Assembly (NCBI GenBank): GCA_051453625.1
Contig: JBOZIK010000001.1
Coordinates: 188,833,184-188,875,293, forward strand
Direction: 5' to 3'
Origin: Welwitschia mirabilis
Taxonomy: Eukaryota > Gnetophyta > Gnetopsida > Welwitschiales
Length of the DNA: 42,110 bases
The position numbers and the translations under genes are program-made. Under the pieces are notes generated by a model, which saw only the letters and a program-made list of their open reading frames with translations, had not been told where the DNA came from and made no database searches. Within the stretch, counting starts at the first letter, position 1. Every line of letters begins with the position of its first letter. Shown here piece after piece: positions 20,382 through 32,299 of the stretch.

Positions 20382-20900
20382 TCAAGTCAAGATCTGAAGA
20401 ACTTGCTTGAGATGCATAACATAGTTGTCTCGGCTTTTAGAGTATACTAGAATATCATCCAAGAATACAACCATGAATTTATCTAGATAAGATTGAAAGA
20501 TGTCATTTATCATACTCATAAAAGTAGCAAGATGATTTATCAATGCAAAGGGTATTATCACGAACTCATAGTGCCCATATCTTATTCTAAAGATGGTCAT
20601 ATAGATATCTTTTTCTTTGATGTGAATTTGGTAATATCCAAACCTTAAGTCAATATTTAAGAAGAATTTAGATCCTTCAAGTAGATCCAATAAATCATTA
20701 GTTCTTGGTAAAGGATAGCTATTATTATGGTTACTTTATTTAGATATCTGTAATTAAAGCAGAATTATAAGATGTTATCCTTTTTCTTCATGAAAAGTAT
20801 AAGGGCTCTTAAAAGTAATACACTGGGATAGATCTTACCTTCTAAGAATAGCTATTTAATTCATAGTTTCAATTCTCTTAATTCTATTATTAAGAATTGG
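20382..20900 (-). pseudogene. Ty3/gypsy reverse transcriptase
   Basis: An open stretch of 102 codons (20382-20690) starts MDLLEGSKFFLNIDLRFGYY. It carries RYGHYEFVIIPFAL and the catalytic VVFLDDILVYSK, the F-[LV]-DD form of Ty3/gypsy. The upstream part to about 20900 is readable only in fragments (TNDLLDLL, then a stop). Some normally conserved residues are altered, for example MPFGL has become IPFAL. The continuation into RNase H is broken. RT domains with this sequence style are typical of chromoviruses. Confidence 0.9.
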
Positions 20901-21580
20901 TATAGAGATCATGCTATTATTTATACTCTAGAAATTAGATTAATGGCATGCTGTAATTTCTCTTTAATGATAAATTTTTATAATCTTCAAATACATTAGA
21001 AAATTCTTATAGTTCTACTAGTAAGATGGAGTCATCTTTATAGATTCATACTTAAATTAGGGCTATGAAAATTTATTTCCTTTTAATAGCTTTGGTGATA
21101 TGCTTACATGAGATTAGGAATACTCTATGATTTCCTCCCTTTCCCTTTAAGATTCATTCTTCAAACAAAGTCATTTGTAATAAAGTGCATTATAAGAAAT
21201 TAACTCAGATATTATATCTAACTAAGAAAGGAATTCCGAAAATAGCATGATATTATCCTATGTGAAAAATTTAAACCTTATCTCTAAAGTCTAAATAATG
21301 AATAGTATAACTGATGAGAGTGGCATTCCCATCGTACATAAGGAAACTACCTTCTACAACCCTATTATAGATTTTTTGTTTCTTGAAGAGAGTAATGTTT
21401 AATTTATAAAATAGTATTGGAGAGATAAATTTCTAGGAGGCATCACTATCTATTAGAAATGAAACAAAGAAGAATGAAATTCAACCATCTAGTTCTAAGA
21501 TAGAGTACTAGTTATAAGTCACACTTGTTTAAATGGTAGCATATAATCTTTTAGTTAGTGGGGCTAAAGTTTATGATGCT
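20901..21580 (-). pseudogene. Ty3/gypsy protease and RT N-terminal linker
   Basis: At 21437-21460 the minus strand reads FLIDSDAS-stop-KFIS, matching the retroviral-type aspartic protease active site (usual form LIDSGASHNFIS). The essential glycine of D-S-G has become Asp and a stop follows. The rest is heavily decayed. Its position between RT and the zinc knuckle is correct for gag-pol order. Confidence 0.7.
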
Positions 21581-21589
21581 TGGGACTTA

Positions 21590-22560
21590 TTTTTTTTAAG
21601 AAATGTTTTGTGCTTGAGCTCTAGATAGATAGTTCTTAGTAATGTGTCATTTCTTATGGCACTCATGGTAGATGATGTTAGTCCTAAATATGTCACAAGA
21701 TGGTGGTATATTTGCCCAATTGAATTTGTTCACTTGAGGGTTGAAATTTTTTTTCCATTGATTGTCCTATCCTTAAAGGTAGTTTCTTGTTATCTAGTAG
21801 GCTTCTCTAATTAGTTCAATTTTCACACTTTGGAGTTTGGGTGGTAATGTACTGATGAAAATACTGATTAGCTGCTTCTCTAAGAAACTATTTTGCTATC
21901 TCATAAGACATTGGAATTTGGTTTAATATTTATCAAATGGGTGTTTTCTAAGACAGAAGCACTAGAATTCCCCACTTTAATCTTTTATAAAATATTCATG
22001 GATAAATGTCTTTTTAAACTCCTTTATGAAGGTATCCTAAGGTACTTTCTGAGGGTATTTATATTGGTATTAAGATCATCATTCCTATGCATTTTTTATA
22101 AGAAAGGTGATAATGTATTCACATATTTATTCTGGTGAAACATGTTGGAGGTTAAAATAATTTTCTATTTACTAGATCCATGAAATAGCTTCTTTACTTA
22201 TTCCACCTTTTTATTCATATGTTTTAAACTATATTATTTTAGTGATTTTCTCTATTTCTTGCTATTTTAAACTAGAGTTATTTACTTGATTGGATAGAAA
22301 GGCTTAAAGATTAGCCTCTATATTTAGTAGTCTCATCTAGAGGTTCTAAAGGTCGATTACACCATACAAAGTGTTTTATCCTAATGTGGAGGGCTGATTT
22401 TGGGATGCCCTAGGGGTATACTAAATGAGTCATTCTTTTAATTAAGAAAAAAGATTGTCAAACCTACTAGTAAGAAGTTCATTCTAAAAGTGAATGTGAT
22501 CCAACTCTATCTCCATCTCATTCATAATTTCATTTACCATTTGTTCCATGATGTACTAAT
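21590..22560 (-). pseudogene. Ty3/gypsy gag with zinc knuckle
   Basis: At about 21605-21665 the minus strand reads HECHKK-stop-HITKNYLSRAQ, a CX2CX4HX4C nucleic-acid-binding knuckle that has lost its first and last Cys. Upstream, near 21890-22060, are FKKTFIHEY and REAANQYFHQYITTQ-type gag readings. Many stops are present. The plus-strand open frame at 21893-22138 is a shadow of this region. Confidence 0.7.
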
Positions 22561-22844
22561 TGGTTCTACATCCTCCAAAACTCATGGACCTTTTTTCTTT
22601 TTACCTTTTCTCCCTTGAGATTACTCTCCCATCTCCCATAAAGAATTATATCATTTTATAGTATTGGTAGAAGGGTTAAATATTCCTAACTGGATGAAAA
22701 TTACTAAATCGATTTAGTGATTACCATAAGGACCACTAATGAAGTGGGTCCTACTGAAGGTAACTATTAAGAAGTGTGACATTGAAAACTGATCACACAT
22801 AAGTATGAACTCGAAGTGAGAAGGCGTGATATCAACAATTCTTA
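22561..22844. mobile_element. Gypsy internal region, non-coding
   Basis: This is N-terminal gag or leader sequence of the gypsy element, with no readable domain. Confidence 0.35.
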
Positions 22845-23425
22845 GTGAAGTATTCTAAAGTAAAGTAGAAAGAACCAAATCTAATCGGAAAGTGTAGAAG
22901 CATCTACAGTAGAACTATGATATTAAGAATTCAAATGCAACATTGAACATCTAAATGCAATGTTGGACACTCAAGTAAAACATCGAATATCTAAGTGCAA
23001 CATTAATCCTTTAGTTTTAAAAGGGTTGGAGTAGGGTAGAAAGAGTCAAATATGTCTGGAAAGTACAAGAATGTCCAAAGTTAATCTATAATATCATATT
23101 GGGATCCTCTAGTTTCAAGTGGATTAAAGTAAGGTAGGAAGTGCTATAGCTGGCTGGAGAGTGTAGGAGTGCTAGGAGTTAAACTATCATGTTAGGCACC
23201 CAAGTGCGACATCAGCACTCCAAGTACAAAATCAGACCTTCTTCACAGAGTAGGCTGGAGTGGAATGGATAACACTAAAGTGTAATGAAAGGTATCAAAG
23301 AATCATGAAACTGATATCATTAGGCACTCAAGTGTGATGTTGGACACCTAAGTGTGATGTTGGCCATAAAGTGTGATGTTAGTCCATCAAGTACAATGTC
23401 AGCCTTATGAAGTGCAATTTCATCA
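22845..23425. repeat. Two-level tandem repeat inside the gypsy element
   Basis: A longer unit of about 75-90 bp occurs four times, starting near 22853, 23010, 23108 and 23232, with shared phrases such as gtagg(g)tagaaag and ggaaagt(a/g)ta(c/g)aag. Between the long units lie variable numbers of a 20-bp unit. Four run head to tail at 22930-23009 (TTCAAATGCAACATTGAACA and variants), about two at 23196-23235, and four or five at about 23315-23421 (consensus near GGACACYYAAGTGYGATGTT). Many differences are CG/TG/CA, which suggests decay of methylated CpG. Tandem arrays of this kind are known in untranslated regions of large plant LTR elements. Confidence 0.8.
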
Positions 23426-24719
23426 TGGGTCTCAGTTGTAGTATTTAACTATAGTTTAACTATAGTCTTCTTCATTTAATCATGAATTAAATGACATTCT
23501 AACTATAATTAAATTTTACTCCTATCGTTACTTAAATTTGAGTCCACTTTTATAAATACCTAATGGACCCCTTATTTTTACCTCATTTGAATTGTGTCAT
23601 AATTAATTGATAGATCCACATCTTCTTCCTTTACTATCATGCTTTTCACATGGAATTTTTTGGTGCTTTATTGATTTCTTGTATTTCTATCATACTCTTT
23701 CCTCCCCCTCATGAGTCTTTGGCATTCTTTGTTTCTTTTTTAAATATAACTTCCTTTATAATAATTTCATTAGTAAGCTAATTCATTTTAAGGGATGAAT
23801 TAAAGAATTTATCCTGCTATCCCTTAGAATTATACAAATGTCAGGTCTGTCAAATTGAAGATATAACAATGTATTACATAGTATGGCTTTTCTTGGATTG
23901 TCACCTCCAACTTGATAAACTTATGTGGCTTTTCTTCCTTTCACCTTCATCATTAAACTTCCCTTTACATCTTAGATTCTCTCTATGTTTCCTTTAATAC
24001 TTGTATAGGTACCATACCACATCCTCTTCATGGTCCTATCTAGATTTCTGAGGAGAGCACAAGGCTAGTTTTTAGTTTGACCCAAGGTGATTGGATCCTT
24101 TTAAAAGTTTCCTATTCTAATAATGACTTTCACTATTTTATGGCCAACCATATAAATGAATTTATATACAGATGGGATACGGATAAACATCATCATGGGA
24201 TATTCACAATCAATTTTACAACTCATTATTTCATAGCTTGCGATTAACTTATTGCAGGTAGAGCTTTTCTCCATGATCAGATTAGCAAAATTCTCACTTA
24301 AATAATTTACTTGTTGGATTTTATAGTTAGCAATATTTCTTTGGATTAGGCTTCCATTATTATTCATCCACCCTCTTCCAACTGATCCATACGAAGTAAA
24401 ATGGGGATAGGAGTAAGTGTTTCTGTACTAATATTTTACTTGGTTTATAATTTTCTTCTATAAGGCCTAGTGGTTTGTAGTTTTTTAGTTCTTCTAATAT
24501 GAATCTATTTCTAGTATTATTTTCCTATGAGATTCATGCCCATTTTTTACTTCTTTTTTCATCTTCTTCATCTATGAAGGATAAAGGTTTTGGGGATTAT
24601 GATCTTAGAGAGACATCTTAGGGTACTTTTTTTGTCCCATTTAAGGTAGGTATTCTTATGTAAGAATTTTAAATAGCATGTGTATTTTTTATGATTCTTT
24701 TTGCTTATTTTGTGTTATA
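23426..24719. mobile_element. Gypsy internal region of unknown content
   Basis: This lies between the tandem repeat and the antisense coding remnant. One minus-strand frame (24101-24367, starting MNNNGSLIQRNIANYK) is open for 88 codons but matches no domain I know. A purine-rich minus-strand tract (GAGGGGGAGGAAAG) lies at about 23697-23711. Confidence 0.35.
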
Positions 24720-24962
24720 GATGAGTACGGCCTTAGGCTCTCATAACTCCTCCCATTACAAGTGTAAAAAACACTCCCATTAATCACCCTATCTAAGAAG
24801 AACCTGAAGAACAAGAACCCACCACCCACTAGCTTTTCTTGATGTCATCAATTATATGAGGTGTTATTTTAGTTTCTTTTAGCTTTATCCTCCTTGTTTC
24901 CTTCTTTATCTATCATGATACTTATATGGTGTCCTTCACTCTTTTTATTTTAGAGTTAATAA
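24720..24962 (+). pseudogene. Antisense coding remnant, left part
   Basis: An acceptor-like TTTTGTGTTATAG is followed at 24721 by ATGAGTACGGCC, then a degraded plus-strand reading (MSTALGSHNSSHYKCKKHSH) to the copia insertion at 24963. It is in the same orientation as the readable plus-strand sequence that resumes at 33772, so both may be parts of one antisense unit split by the copia element. No family is recognised. Confidence 0.3.
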
Positions 24963-26436
24963 TGATAGGATCGAGAACCCTAGAGGAGGGGTGAATAGGT
25001 TCTTAAAAATTAAAATAATGTATTCTAAGTAAATCAAAGATATGTCAAGGATCTGCAAAAAATAATTCACTAATCCAAAACATGCATGAAAAGAAATGAT
25101 AATAGAAGTAAAGAAATAAACTAACTAAAAGCAAAAAATACCAAATAAATGCATGCAAGATTTAAAGTGGCTTGAGAAAACCCCTCCTCCACTCTCAATG
25201 ATTATCTTTTTCCCAAGCTTGATCCATATTTTTCTTAAATCTTCTAGGTATTATAGATTTAGCTATAACCTTTACAAATGAAATTTTGTAGGCTTAGCCT
25301 TAACCTTCAGAGGAGACAGTAGTAATAGTGAAAATGTCTTAATGTACAAATATCACTTATTCTTGATTCAATGTATTTGATGAATCTCTTATCCTGTAAG
25401 CTTGACTTTAGAGGTGATAAAAAATCATAGATCTTCCTTAGTCAAAAGTACAACATTTCAAAACTCAACAATGAGTATCACAAGATTATAGTGCTGGTTT
25501 CCTAGATTCAAAAGATTAACATAATTAAAATGATTCCAAAAGGATTCTATAGTTATCTATATTTTAGCTATTTATATTAGAAGGGTTTTAGAGTTTATTA
25601 CATTTAAAATGCTCTTTCAACTTCTATAAATGGCTAGAAAATGGCTATCTAATGGATACATAATAGATACATAATGGATAAAAAACTGTAGTTCTATTCT
25701 ATCTGGTCAACTCTTCAAAGTATGGTCGATCTCATTTGGTATTGCAACTTACATAGATTGCTTGAGTGAAAATTTTAGTCACCCCAAATTCTTACAGCTT
25801 CATGTCTGATTGACTCCATTTAGGTCCGGTTGACCTAGTCTAGTTGCCCGCTATAAAATCTTGATACCCACTTGTCCTAATAAAGATCTTTCTAGTTTTT
25901 AGCATCAAGTATGGTTGACCCCATAATGATCAACTTAGAAGTATTAGCTACACAGTGCTCAGGTTTGGTTGACCCCATCATAGGTCCAATTGATCCCTTG
26001 TCAATTGGTATAAGAGTACTATTCCTTTATTCACAAATTTGGTTGCCTCCATCATAAGTTCGGTCTACTCCATGTTATTTAGTTCAGGGATACTTTCATA
26101 GGTCCTTAAATTCAGTGAACTTCATAAATGATTGATCAACCCCTTACCATTCAGTTTAGGGACATGATTTCTTAAGGTTATAAGTTCAGTTGACCCCATC
26201 AAAAATCTAATTAACCCTTTTGGATTTAGTTCATTTTATCTATCTACTTTAGGTGTAGTTAACCCTTTGAAAATTTGATTGGTAAATGAACTTAATAGGT
26301 TTCTAGTGCTCAAAATTTTATGGTTTTAATTTTATCTTTCAACCTATAATTAATTAACATCTTTTTCATAAGATATATAAACTTTGCTATACGGAAAACA
26401 TGAGTTTGACATCAATTGATAAAACATAATCTAACA
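24963..26436 (-). mobile_element. 3' LTR of the nested Ty1/copia element
   Basis: It starts TGATAGGATCGAGAACC and ends ATAATCTAACA in plus sense, TG...CA, 1474 bp. It aligns with 31038-31521 (first third) and with 32300-33771 (nearly full length). The alignment with the latter stops exactly at the TAACA/TAATA end, which defines the boundary. No clean 5-bp target duplication is seen; both flanks are AT-rich. Confidence 0.88.
25690..26290. repeat. Array of GGTTGACC-like motifs in the copia LTR
   Basis: About fifteen degenerate copies of GGT(T/C)GACCCCAT and its complement are spaced irregularly, for example near 25827, 25916, 25978 and 26186. LTR copy 32300-33771 has the matching array at about 33045-33610. 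GGTCGACC is a self-complementary sequence. TG/CA in place of CG suggests loss through cytosine methylation. Each TTGACC also fits the W-box core of WRKY factors; whether that matters here is unknown. Confidence 0.7.
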
Positions 26437-27100
26437 ATATTTACCTTTGAAATTGATGGCAAATAATACTTGATTGTAAGAATATCTAAGACTTAGAAAA
26501 GCTCCACTTTACAAAATGCCTATTACAAAATATTACACCTTTTGAAACTTAGTTAAGACATTTTGAATAATCAAATTTTGTGCTTGAAATAGAACAAATT
26601 TAATATGTATATTTAAAGGGTTAAGAGTATAAATTTTATGAAAAGCATAATATAATCATATAAGCCATTTAATATTTTAATCAGTTATCACATTTTAGAA
26701 TTTATTTCCAACATTCAAAGATTTTAAAATTTTAAGTTAAGCACATATAATACCAATAGAGAAACATGTTAAACACATATGATATGCATAAGCACAAAAT
26801 GATTTGAGATACTAGTTGAAAACAATTTAGAGAATAAAAGTGAAGTGCATGTAGATTTTATTAAACATATGCAAACATTACAAAATAAAAGTGTTTATCA
26901 AGAGCATGTTACATCTGAAGACAAAAGAAAACCATGCAACAATAAATAACTAATTCTCCCCCTTTTAACATCAATGATAAAGGAGAGAATAAAATTTTAC
27001 AAGTAAAACATAAATATATAAACAGAATGAATAGACAAAAGTAAGGAATAAAAAAGAAACTTCTGTTCTACAATGTCAGCTTCTACTAAAACATCTATAG
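26437..27100 (-). mobile_element. Copia 3' untranslated region
   Basis: The minus strand carries TTGATGTTAAAAGGGGGAG at about 26955-26975, a phrase I associate with the 3' end of the ORF region in SIRE-like copia elements. The purine run is about 520 bp from the LTR edge defined by the repeat alignment. There is no coding between them. Confidence 0.5.
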
Positions 27101-27179
27101 AACTAAGAGAACTCAAATGACTGAATTATTAATCTGGTTAACCGACCACATCTGATTGACCGAATCAAGGATCTGATTG

Positions 27180-27668
27180 ATTTTTCTACACTCAGCCAGA
27201 GGACGATACGATCACCCCTAGTTCATTTCTAAGATGAAGAAAAGTATTAAAATTTAGGGGTTTAGTAAAAATATCTACCAGTTATTGGTCTATACTTATA
27301 AAGTTCATAGAGATGTGTCCTTTTTCGACTTAATCTCATAGGAAATGATGTCTTAGCTCAATATACTTGGTTGTTTGGTGCTAAATAGGATTTTTAATAT
27401 GTTGATAGTACTAATCTTGTCACAGAAGATAGGGACTTGATCAAAATTAACTCTGAAATCCTTTAGCATTTATTTCATCGACAAAAGATGAGTGTAAAAA
27501 TGACCTACTATAATGTATTCTACTTCTGTAGTAGAAAGAGAAATGAAGTTTTATTTCTTACTTATCCATCCTACTAAACATGAATCTACTAGAAAGCAAT
27601 TTCCACTTGTGCTCTTTTTATCATTTTTACAATCAACCCAATCTGCATCATTAAAACCTGCAATTTCG
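27180..27668 (-). pseudogene. Ty1/copia RNase H
   Basis: The minus-strand reading is GFNDADWVDCKNDKKSTSGN followed by LSTTEVEYI, with VPIFCDKIS further on. These are the three conserved RNase H phrases (DADWAGC-D-KSTSG, LSTTEAEY, IFCDN-SA) that carry the catalytic Asp and Glu. Frame changes and stops follow, so the domain is inactive. Confidence 0.88.
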
Positions 27669-28600
27669 AAAGATGTCTCAGTGGGATACCATAAGTCAAA
27701 ATCATATGCGCCTTTTACATATCTAATTATTCTTTTTACTACTTGTAGATGTGTTTCTTTTGGTTGGGATTAATACCTTGTACAAAATTCAACCCTAACA
27801 TAATATTTGATCTACTTGCAGTTAAATATAATAAGCTACCAAGCATGCTTTTGTAAAGTTTTTGATCCCCTAGTGTACCATTTTCATCCATACTTACTTT
27901 ACATGATGTAGACATAGGAGCATCAGTTATTTTTGCATTTTCTAATCCAAAGTGTTTGATTAAATCTCTTTCATATTTAGATTGAGAAATAAATATTCCA
28001 TCTTTAGATTGCTTGATCTGAAGTCCAAGAAAAATTTTTACTTCACCAAGCATATTCATTTCACATTGATTTATCATAATGTTTGAAAATTATTTTGATA
28101 GCTTTTCATTTGAGGCACCAATGATAATATCATCTACATAGATCTATATGATAATAAAATTCTTTTTCAAATTCTTTACAAATAAGATTTTATTTATAGT
28201 TCCCCAAATATATCCATTTTCATTTAAAAAGATGGCTAGCTTCTCATATCAAGCTCTTGGAGCTTATTTCAATCCATACAAAGCTTTATTAAGTCTATAC
28301 ACATGATCCGTTTTATGGGGATCAATAAAACCTTTTGATTGCTCTACATAAACTTCTTAAATTAAAGTACCATTTAGAAAAGCACTCTTTACATCCATTT
28401 GATAAACTTTGAAATTTTTGAAAGCTGTAGAAGATAAAAACTTTTTAATGCCATCTAGCCTTATAAGTGGATCAAAAGTATTACCTACATTAATGCCTTC
28501 TATTTGATTATAGCCTTGTGCTACTAATCTTTCCTTGTTTTTAATGACATCATTTTCTTCATCAAATTTGTTTTTAAAAATCTATTTAGTTCTAATGAGA
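27669..28600 (-). pseudogene. Ty1/copia reverse transcriptase
   Basis: The minus strand is open over 27739-28077 (MINQCEMNMLGEVKIFLGLQ, SKYERDLIKHFGLENAK, LYKSMLGSLLYLTASR). The catalytic IYVDDIIIGASNEKL lies just upstream at about 28105-28150 and is separated from it by one stop. Further upstream to about 28600 there are finger/palm fragments with stops. About 560 bp of this domain also occur as the isolated copy at 15116-15687. Confidence 0.9.
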
Positions 28601-28823
28601 ATTTTATCTTTGGCCTCTGTATGAGCTTTCAAACATCATTTCTTTAAACTATTGTAACTCATCTTGCATTGCCATCATCCATTCTTCATGAATTTCTGCT
28701 TCTTCAAATTTCTTGAGTTTTATCTTTGAAACATAACAAACATAAGCACATAAATTTTTCATAGATATTATTGTCTTTATTTTTGAGTTAACATCTTCAA
28801 TAATAGATTTTGAAGGATGATCT

Positions 28824-29063
28824 TTAAGTAATTTGGTTTTTTGGTGTGCCTTCTTGTACTATAACTTCATTACTTTTAGTAAAACCTTTATTGGAGATAC
28901 TCATAGTTATGGATTCCTCTTCATCTGTGCAATTTCGTCTTGTGTCAATCTCATCAATTTTCATGTTTATCGACTCTTCTACTATTAATATTCTCTTGTT
29001 GAAAACATGATAGGCTCTACTTCTAGTTGAATAACTCAAGAAGATAGCTTCATTTGCTTTCAA
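28824..29063 (-). pseudogene. Ty1/copia integrase C-terminal region
   Basis: The frame has 79 codons, starting MKANEAIFLSYSTRSRAYHV, then FNKRILIVEESINMKIDE. It corresponds to the K-x-GIFLGYS-SRAYRV(F/Y)N-RT--EESI-V-FDE phrase at the C-terminal end of copia integrases. A degenerate acidic linker towards RT follows. Confidence 0.85.
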
Positions 29064-29776
29064 ATGTTATCTATCTTTTAGAACATAGCATTTACCTTTG
29101 AAGATCTTAAAATATGATACATTTGGTTATCTTCATTTTCATAATTCATTTAACATTTATCTATACTAGGTCTAAGATATACTCTATTAATAATGTAGCA
29201 TGCTGTGCTAACTGTCTCAGCCTAAAATATTTATAGTTCTCCTTATTGTTTAGCATAGTTCGAGTCATTTTTTTAAAGGACTCTATTTTTTCTTTCATCT
29301 ATACCATTTTGTTATAGAGTTTTGGACTAAAAATTAATGACCAATTCTATTTTCAGTGCAATATTTTTTAATAAAATGATTCTCAAATTTACCACCATGA
29401 TCACTTCTTATTTTCTTTATGGTGTACCCCTTTTTATTTTGAATCTTTTTACATATCTCAACCCAATGTTTGTAAGCTTTAGATTAAAAAGGCTACGCAA
29501 GTATATCTAGAAAAATCATCAATCATAGTGAGAAAATAATGTTTCTACCTAGACTTTAAGTTTGAATGGGACCAACTAGATCCATATGAATAAGTTCTAA
29601 TTGCATTTATGTGGATGTTGAGTTTTGCTTTTATGGGAAGTCCTAATTTGTTTTCCCTTTTGGAACACATCACATAAGTCTTATTTTTATACATTTATCT
29701 TAGGGATACCTTTCATGATTTTTAAATAAATAATCATTTTCAACTGATCATAACTAACATAACCTAATTGTTTATG
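29064..29776 (-). pseudogene. Ty1/copia integrase core
   Basis: Minus-strand fragments in the right order are LELIHMDLVGPIQT (first catalytic Asp, about 29575-29610), IRSDHGGKFENHFIK (second Asp, about 29355-29410) and ENRIGH (about 29335). Between these phrases the readings are heavily interrupted by stops. The Glu of the triad is in a decayed part. Confidence 0.8.
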
Positions 29777-30160
29777 CTAAAGATCTTCTTGAGGAACATT
29801 TGAAAAATAACATGAAGAAAAGGATTGATCTATGCTATATACATTATCCATTCTACTTGCTCTAAGAATCATACCATTAGATTTTCCATGTAAAATTTCA
29901 TATTTTGATCTATTAAAAACTACCTTGTAACCTTTATCATAAATTTTACTGATGCTTAATAAATTATGCTTTAAACCATTCACATACAAAACTTCATTAC
30001 TTCTAGAAAGATTACCTCCACTAATGCTTCCAATGCCTTCTATTTTTACTCTCCCATTGTTCCCGAAAGTTACTTTTCCTCCATTAAAGTTACCTATTTG
30101 CTTGAATCTGGATTTGTCTCTTGTCATATGCTTGAACACCCAGTATCCAGATATCAGATC
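29777..30160 (-). pseudogene. Ty1/copia protease site and GAG-pre-integrase domain
   Basis: At about 30133-30155 the minus strand reads YLDTGCSS, the aspartic protease active site D-T-G. A frame change then gives KHMTRDKSRFKQIGNF. The open part to 29777 includes NEVLYVNGLKHNLLSISKIY and YKVVFNRSKYEILHGKSNGM, the standard pre-integrase region (usual form L-V-GLKHNLLSISQL-D). One frameshift lies between the two parts. Confidence 0.88.
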
Positions 30161-31020
30161 ATGCTCTTTGAAACCTTGAAAGCTATCTGAATTAAAAGAC
30201 TTCTAAGATCATTAGCTTTCATCCACATAGTTCTTTTAGACTTATGTGACACACCTCATTTAGAAATAAATTTAAATAAAAAGGTACTAACTGAGTTTTA
30301 AAATAACATCAATTTTCTAGCATTATACAAGCATTTTGAATGAAAAATTCTTCCACGAAAATGACAAGTAACTTTTAAAAATAACTTATCATTACAAGTT
30401 ATCTGATATTGCTACCTTTGAGGTTTTTGAGAAATGAAGCCAATGCTTGACTTATCACCAATAGGTTTCTGAACTCTAAGCATCTATTCCAATTTGATAG
30501 ATCTACTAGAAAATTTATTAAAAAAGTGTAATAACTCTTTTACTTGTAGAGTGAGATCAGAGTTTTCTAATTTGATTCTTTTGAAACTTGATTTCATTTC
30601 CTCCTTTTCCTTGGTGAGAAATTTTACAATCTTATTCAGATCATTTATCCCTTTGGCCATCTTTTCATATTCTTGATATAACTCTTGACATATGTCTTCT
30701 AGATCACTCTATTCTTCATCAATCACATCAAGGTCATCATGTTCTAATGTATTGGTCACATTTTATAAAGGAGGCATAAATGCCATGAAGGAAAGTCTTC
30801 TTTCCTTGTCAAAATTTTGAGCTATTTTTTGACATTTTTACTTGACTCCTATGTATTTCAATTGATTACAATATATTTGAAAATATATCCACATGCTATT
30901 TAAAATATATAAATAAAAGTATAGGTGTGTAGGAAGGGCATATTTAAAAAGTCATCAAAGGAAATACTCATTATAGGGTTATAAAGTCTAGGTCAGTTAA
31001 AATCTAAGAAAAGACTTAAC
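30161..31020 (-). pseudogene. Ty1/copia gag with coiled coil and zinc knuckle
   Basis: Near 30290-30345 the minus strand reads CHFRGRIFHSKCLYNARK, a CX2CX3GHX4C knuckle in which the second Cys is Arg and Gly is Phe. Upstream is SIKLE-stop-MLRVQKPIGDKSSIG (about 30430-30500), preceded by a Glu/Lys-rich helix, EKEEMKSSFKRIKLENSDLT (about 30540-30620). This layout is typical of SIRE-like gag proteins. Confidence 0.75.
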
Positions 31021-31036
31021 TTAGCTCTGATACTAA
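31021..31036 (-). other. Copia primer-binding site
   Basis: The minus strand reads TTAGTATCAGAGCTAA, close to TGGTATCAGAGC, the initiator tRNA-Met-complementary site common in plant copia elements. It lies one base inside the LTR start at 31038, confirming minus orientation. Confidence 0.88.
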
Positions 31037-31037
31037 T

Positions 31038-31521
31038 TGATAGGATCGAGAACCCTAAAGGGGGGAGGAGGGGATGAATAAGTTCTTAAAAATTGAAATA
31101 ATGTATTCTAAGAAAATCAAAGATATATCAAGAATTTTCATACAAGAGTTCACTGATCCAAAATATACACAAAAAGAACTAAAAGAACAAAATACCAAAT
31201 GGATACATGCAGGATTTATAGTGGTTCAGAAACCTCCTACTTCACTTTCAACGATCAGCTTATCCCCAAACTTGATCTAGATCTTTATTAATTCTTCTAG
31301 GTATTTCAAGTTTCAAGTATTTTAAGTTCACTTGTAACCTTTACAAATGAACTTTGTAGGCTTAGTCTCAACGTTAAGAGGAGGTAGTAGTGATAGTAAG
31401 AATGCCTTGTTGCATAAATATCACTCATTCTTGATTCAGTGTATTTGATGAAGCTATTCTATTATAGATATACAATAGATGTATCACTAGATTTGACCTT
31501 GAATGTAGAGATGATATAGAT
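31038..31521 (-). mobile_element. 5' LTR of the copia element, cut by a gap
   Basis: It starts TGATAGGATCGAGAACC like the LTR at 24963 and matches its first about 480 bp. It is cut by the N run at 31522. A second, nearly complete LTR of the same family starts at about 32300, so this is either a truncated LTR or an assembly join. Confidence 0.85.
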
Positions 31522-31621
31522 NNNNNNNNNNNNNNNNNNNNNNNNNNNNNNNNNNNNNNNNNNNNNNNNNNNNNNNNNNNNNNNNNNNNNNNNNNNNNNN
31601 NNNNNNNNNNNNNNNNNNNNN
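31522..31621. other. Assembly gap (100 N)
   Basis: Exactly 100 N, the usual placeholder for a gap of unknown size. It falls inside an LTR. Confidence 0.99.
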
Positions 31622-32299
31622 TGTGGACGTGACATTTATATACTATAATTAATATGAAATCCTAAATTATAATTCTAAAGTAATGTTTAAGAATGAAAGA
31701 TAGTTGCTATTATTTATGTAAACTAAATAGTAGTTCTATGTTTTTAACATCTAACTATACATAAAATATGTTATTTGTAATTTAAATTTTTGCCTTATCA
31801 TTTTGCCTAAACCCAAACTTTACTAGTCCATAATCAAACATTTAAAGCACTTACTGGAAATGTAAATTCATTGTATCTTACCTAGTTAGAATCTAACTTA
31901 TCCTATTGGCTTGATGCCTATCTCATCATATTGATAGAACATTCTTCTTTTTAAAATTTCGAGTCTAACATATTAAATGTTAATTTTTTGAGTATATGCA
32001 ACTGTCTTTATAAATCAAAAGAAACATATAACTATGGTATTATATGTCATCATTTTTACCAATAATAGTTTTTCTTTAAAGACATAGATAATATACAAGA
32101 AAGATAAAAACATAAAATGTGAGAAATAAAATTTTTTTGATAATTTATAAAAAGTTCATTATAATAATAAATCTAACGATTCTTTAAAAAAACATGAAAT
32201 AAGAAAAACATGCTTGTAAATAACTCCTAGAATTAATTCTTTTATGTTTCTTTCTTTTTTTTTTCTTTTTTTACTCTTTAAAAAAAAGATTGTTAAAAG
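31622..32299. other. Unassigned AT-rich sequence between two LTR copies
   Basis: It matches neither the remaining part of the copia LTR nor the copia or gypsy internal sequence I can read. There is no coding. It could be foreign sequence joined by mis-assembly, or a further insertion. Confidence 0.4.

Noticed and set aside
27513-27773. 86-codon plus-strand open frame
   Set aside because: It lies antisense to the copia RT and RNase H domains, which are well supported on the minus strand.
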